Shown here: in pieces, positions 63,131-64,000 of the stretch
Layout of the letters: each line of letters begins with the position of its first letter
Numbering within the stretch: position 1 is the stretch's first letter
Source: Cinnamomum chago
Lineage: Eukaryota; Streptophyta; Magnoliopsida; Laurales; Lauraceae
Reading direction: 5' to 3'
DNA length: 64,000 bases
Assembly: GCA_038049695.1 (NCBI GenBank)
Contig: CP142453.1
Coordinates: 21,518,001-21,582,000 of the forward strand
The notes under the pieces: generated by a model
The model's database searches: none
The model's input: only the letters and a program-made list of their open reading frames with translations
Told to the model about the DNA's origin: nothing
Position numbers and translations under genes: made by a program

Positions 63131-63918
63131 TCTAGCAGTTAGGTCAATTGCTAAGATAACTCCCAAGTAAGCTTAAGTGGGAGCAACTTTTGGCGTTGTT
63201 AATAAGTTAAGACACCTCTCTAATTTGGGATTGTGATGCATAGGATGGGAATTTTTTTTTTTTTTTACATTCTTAGAGGAGGAAGTTTGAAATTTTTTTA
63301 TCTGTTCAAGCTCTGATGTTGGAAAACTGATGAAGAGAAGAAATGGAAAATAAGAAGAGAGAATATGGATCTTTAAAAAAACAAAAACAGAAGAGAGAAG
63401 ATGGATTGAGAAAGAGAATGATGCACCCCTGGATCCCCGAACAAAATAGACCAATTTCACTGGTGGGGGTTGCCGGAATCCTTCAATAGATTTCACGAAC
63501 AATCACAGTGACGAACTAGAAACAACCACACTCGATGGGAAAACTCAGAAATCTTTATTGAAAATAATGAAAAGGCACCTCTCCGAGTGGAGGGGATACA
63601 TGCTTTTAGGATGGGTTGGGGACACCCTTTCCTAGCAGGACTTTAATTCCGAACATTAAAGGTAACTAAATTATTTACTGATAAAAAAACTAAATCATTA
63701 GAGGACAGTAAATCTCTTAAAGCAAAGCAACTCAACTAAATTCAGGATGAAAAGAACCTTAATTAATTCGAAACTCCACAGCAATTGATTGGCCCTATTG
63801 ACGCTGTGGGCTTACCCAATGTGCTTGATTGACCCATTGGTCATGGGTCTGGCTTGGCTGACTTAGGCCTTACTTGACTCGCACTAGAGAAACTAGATGG
63901 TTGTCCAACCTAGGACTG
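63131..63918. other. Unassigned DNA; possible LTR start at 63419
   Basis: TGATGCACCCCTGGATCC at 63419 resembles the start of the TGATGCA LTRs, but no matching end was found. I see nothing else. Confidence 0.3.
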
Positions 63919-63924
63919 GGCGAG

Positions 63925-64000
63925 ATTAACCAAACCTAACCAAACCAAGCCTTTTCCCACTAGGTGGGGTCGGCTATATGAATTTGACGACGCCAATCAA
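63925..64000 (-). mobile_element. RTE-type LINE 3' tail, minus strand, cut by window end
   Basis: Read on the minus strand the sequence gives ATAGCCGACCCCACCTAGTG, the VADP-T-W motif that ends plant RTE elements, then AAGGCTTGGTTTGGTT, a simple tail. The rest of the element would lie beyond 64000. Confidence 0.55.

Overview
The window is nuclear DNA from a flowering plant. It holds part of a conserved plant gene, SAC9, with GT-AG introns of up to about 7.2 kb. Those introns are filled with plant transposable elements: L1-type LINEs, RTE, Ty1/copia, Ty3-like LTR elements, CACTA, hAT, Mutator-like and Tourist-like MITEs, and tRNA-derived SINEs. Long introns with several layers of nested insertions suggest a large, repeat-rich genome. 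I cannot name the species.

Layout. Positions 1-7.0 kb: an AT-rich array with a period of about 20 bp, a Tourist-like MITE, an hAT-like remnant, and a tandem duplication in which one copy carries a nested 1.2-kb hAT element with an 8-bp target duplication. 7.5 kb: a SINE. 8.1-13.6 kb: a complete 5.5-kb CACTA element with 3-bp target duplications. It carries an apparently intact spliced Ulp1-type (C48) protease domain and, on the same strand, one exon resembling a DEAD-box RNA helicase (RH28-like) and one resembling an rRNA-processing gene first exon. 14.0-15.3 kb: another hAT element. 17.0-18.3 kb: a broken TTF-finger/DUF4371 (ZMYM1-like) hAT transposase. 21.1-27.2 kb: an hAT MITE, then a broken L1-type LINE interrupted by a solo LTR and a 1.3-kb TIR element. 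31.0-31.6 kb: a solo LTR with a SINE inside it. 33.2-37.7 kb: two degenerate copies of a Gag-protease-only LTR family sharing a central LTR.

Positions 40.4-57.5 kb: SAC9 on the + strand. Five consecutive exons (744 codons, all in phase, no stop) encode the SAC phosphoinositide-phosphatase domain with its CX5R(T) motif, an embedded WW domain and the start of the C-terminal half. The exon with the start codon was not found, and the 3' part lies beyond the window. Intron 1 holds a copia remnant containing a 2.9-kb RT-less LTR element and an hAT MITE. Intron 3 holds a LINE. Intron 5 holds a reverse-strand LINE with a 2.3-kb solo LTR, a 0.8-kb solo LTR and a 120-bp MITE inside it.

The only clear host gene is SAC9, which acts in phosphoinositide turnover. 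The most unusual content is the gene-capturing CACTA element and the RT-less Gag-protease LTR family, whose copies share a conserved C-terminal tail and a D-N-G active-site variant.
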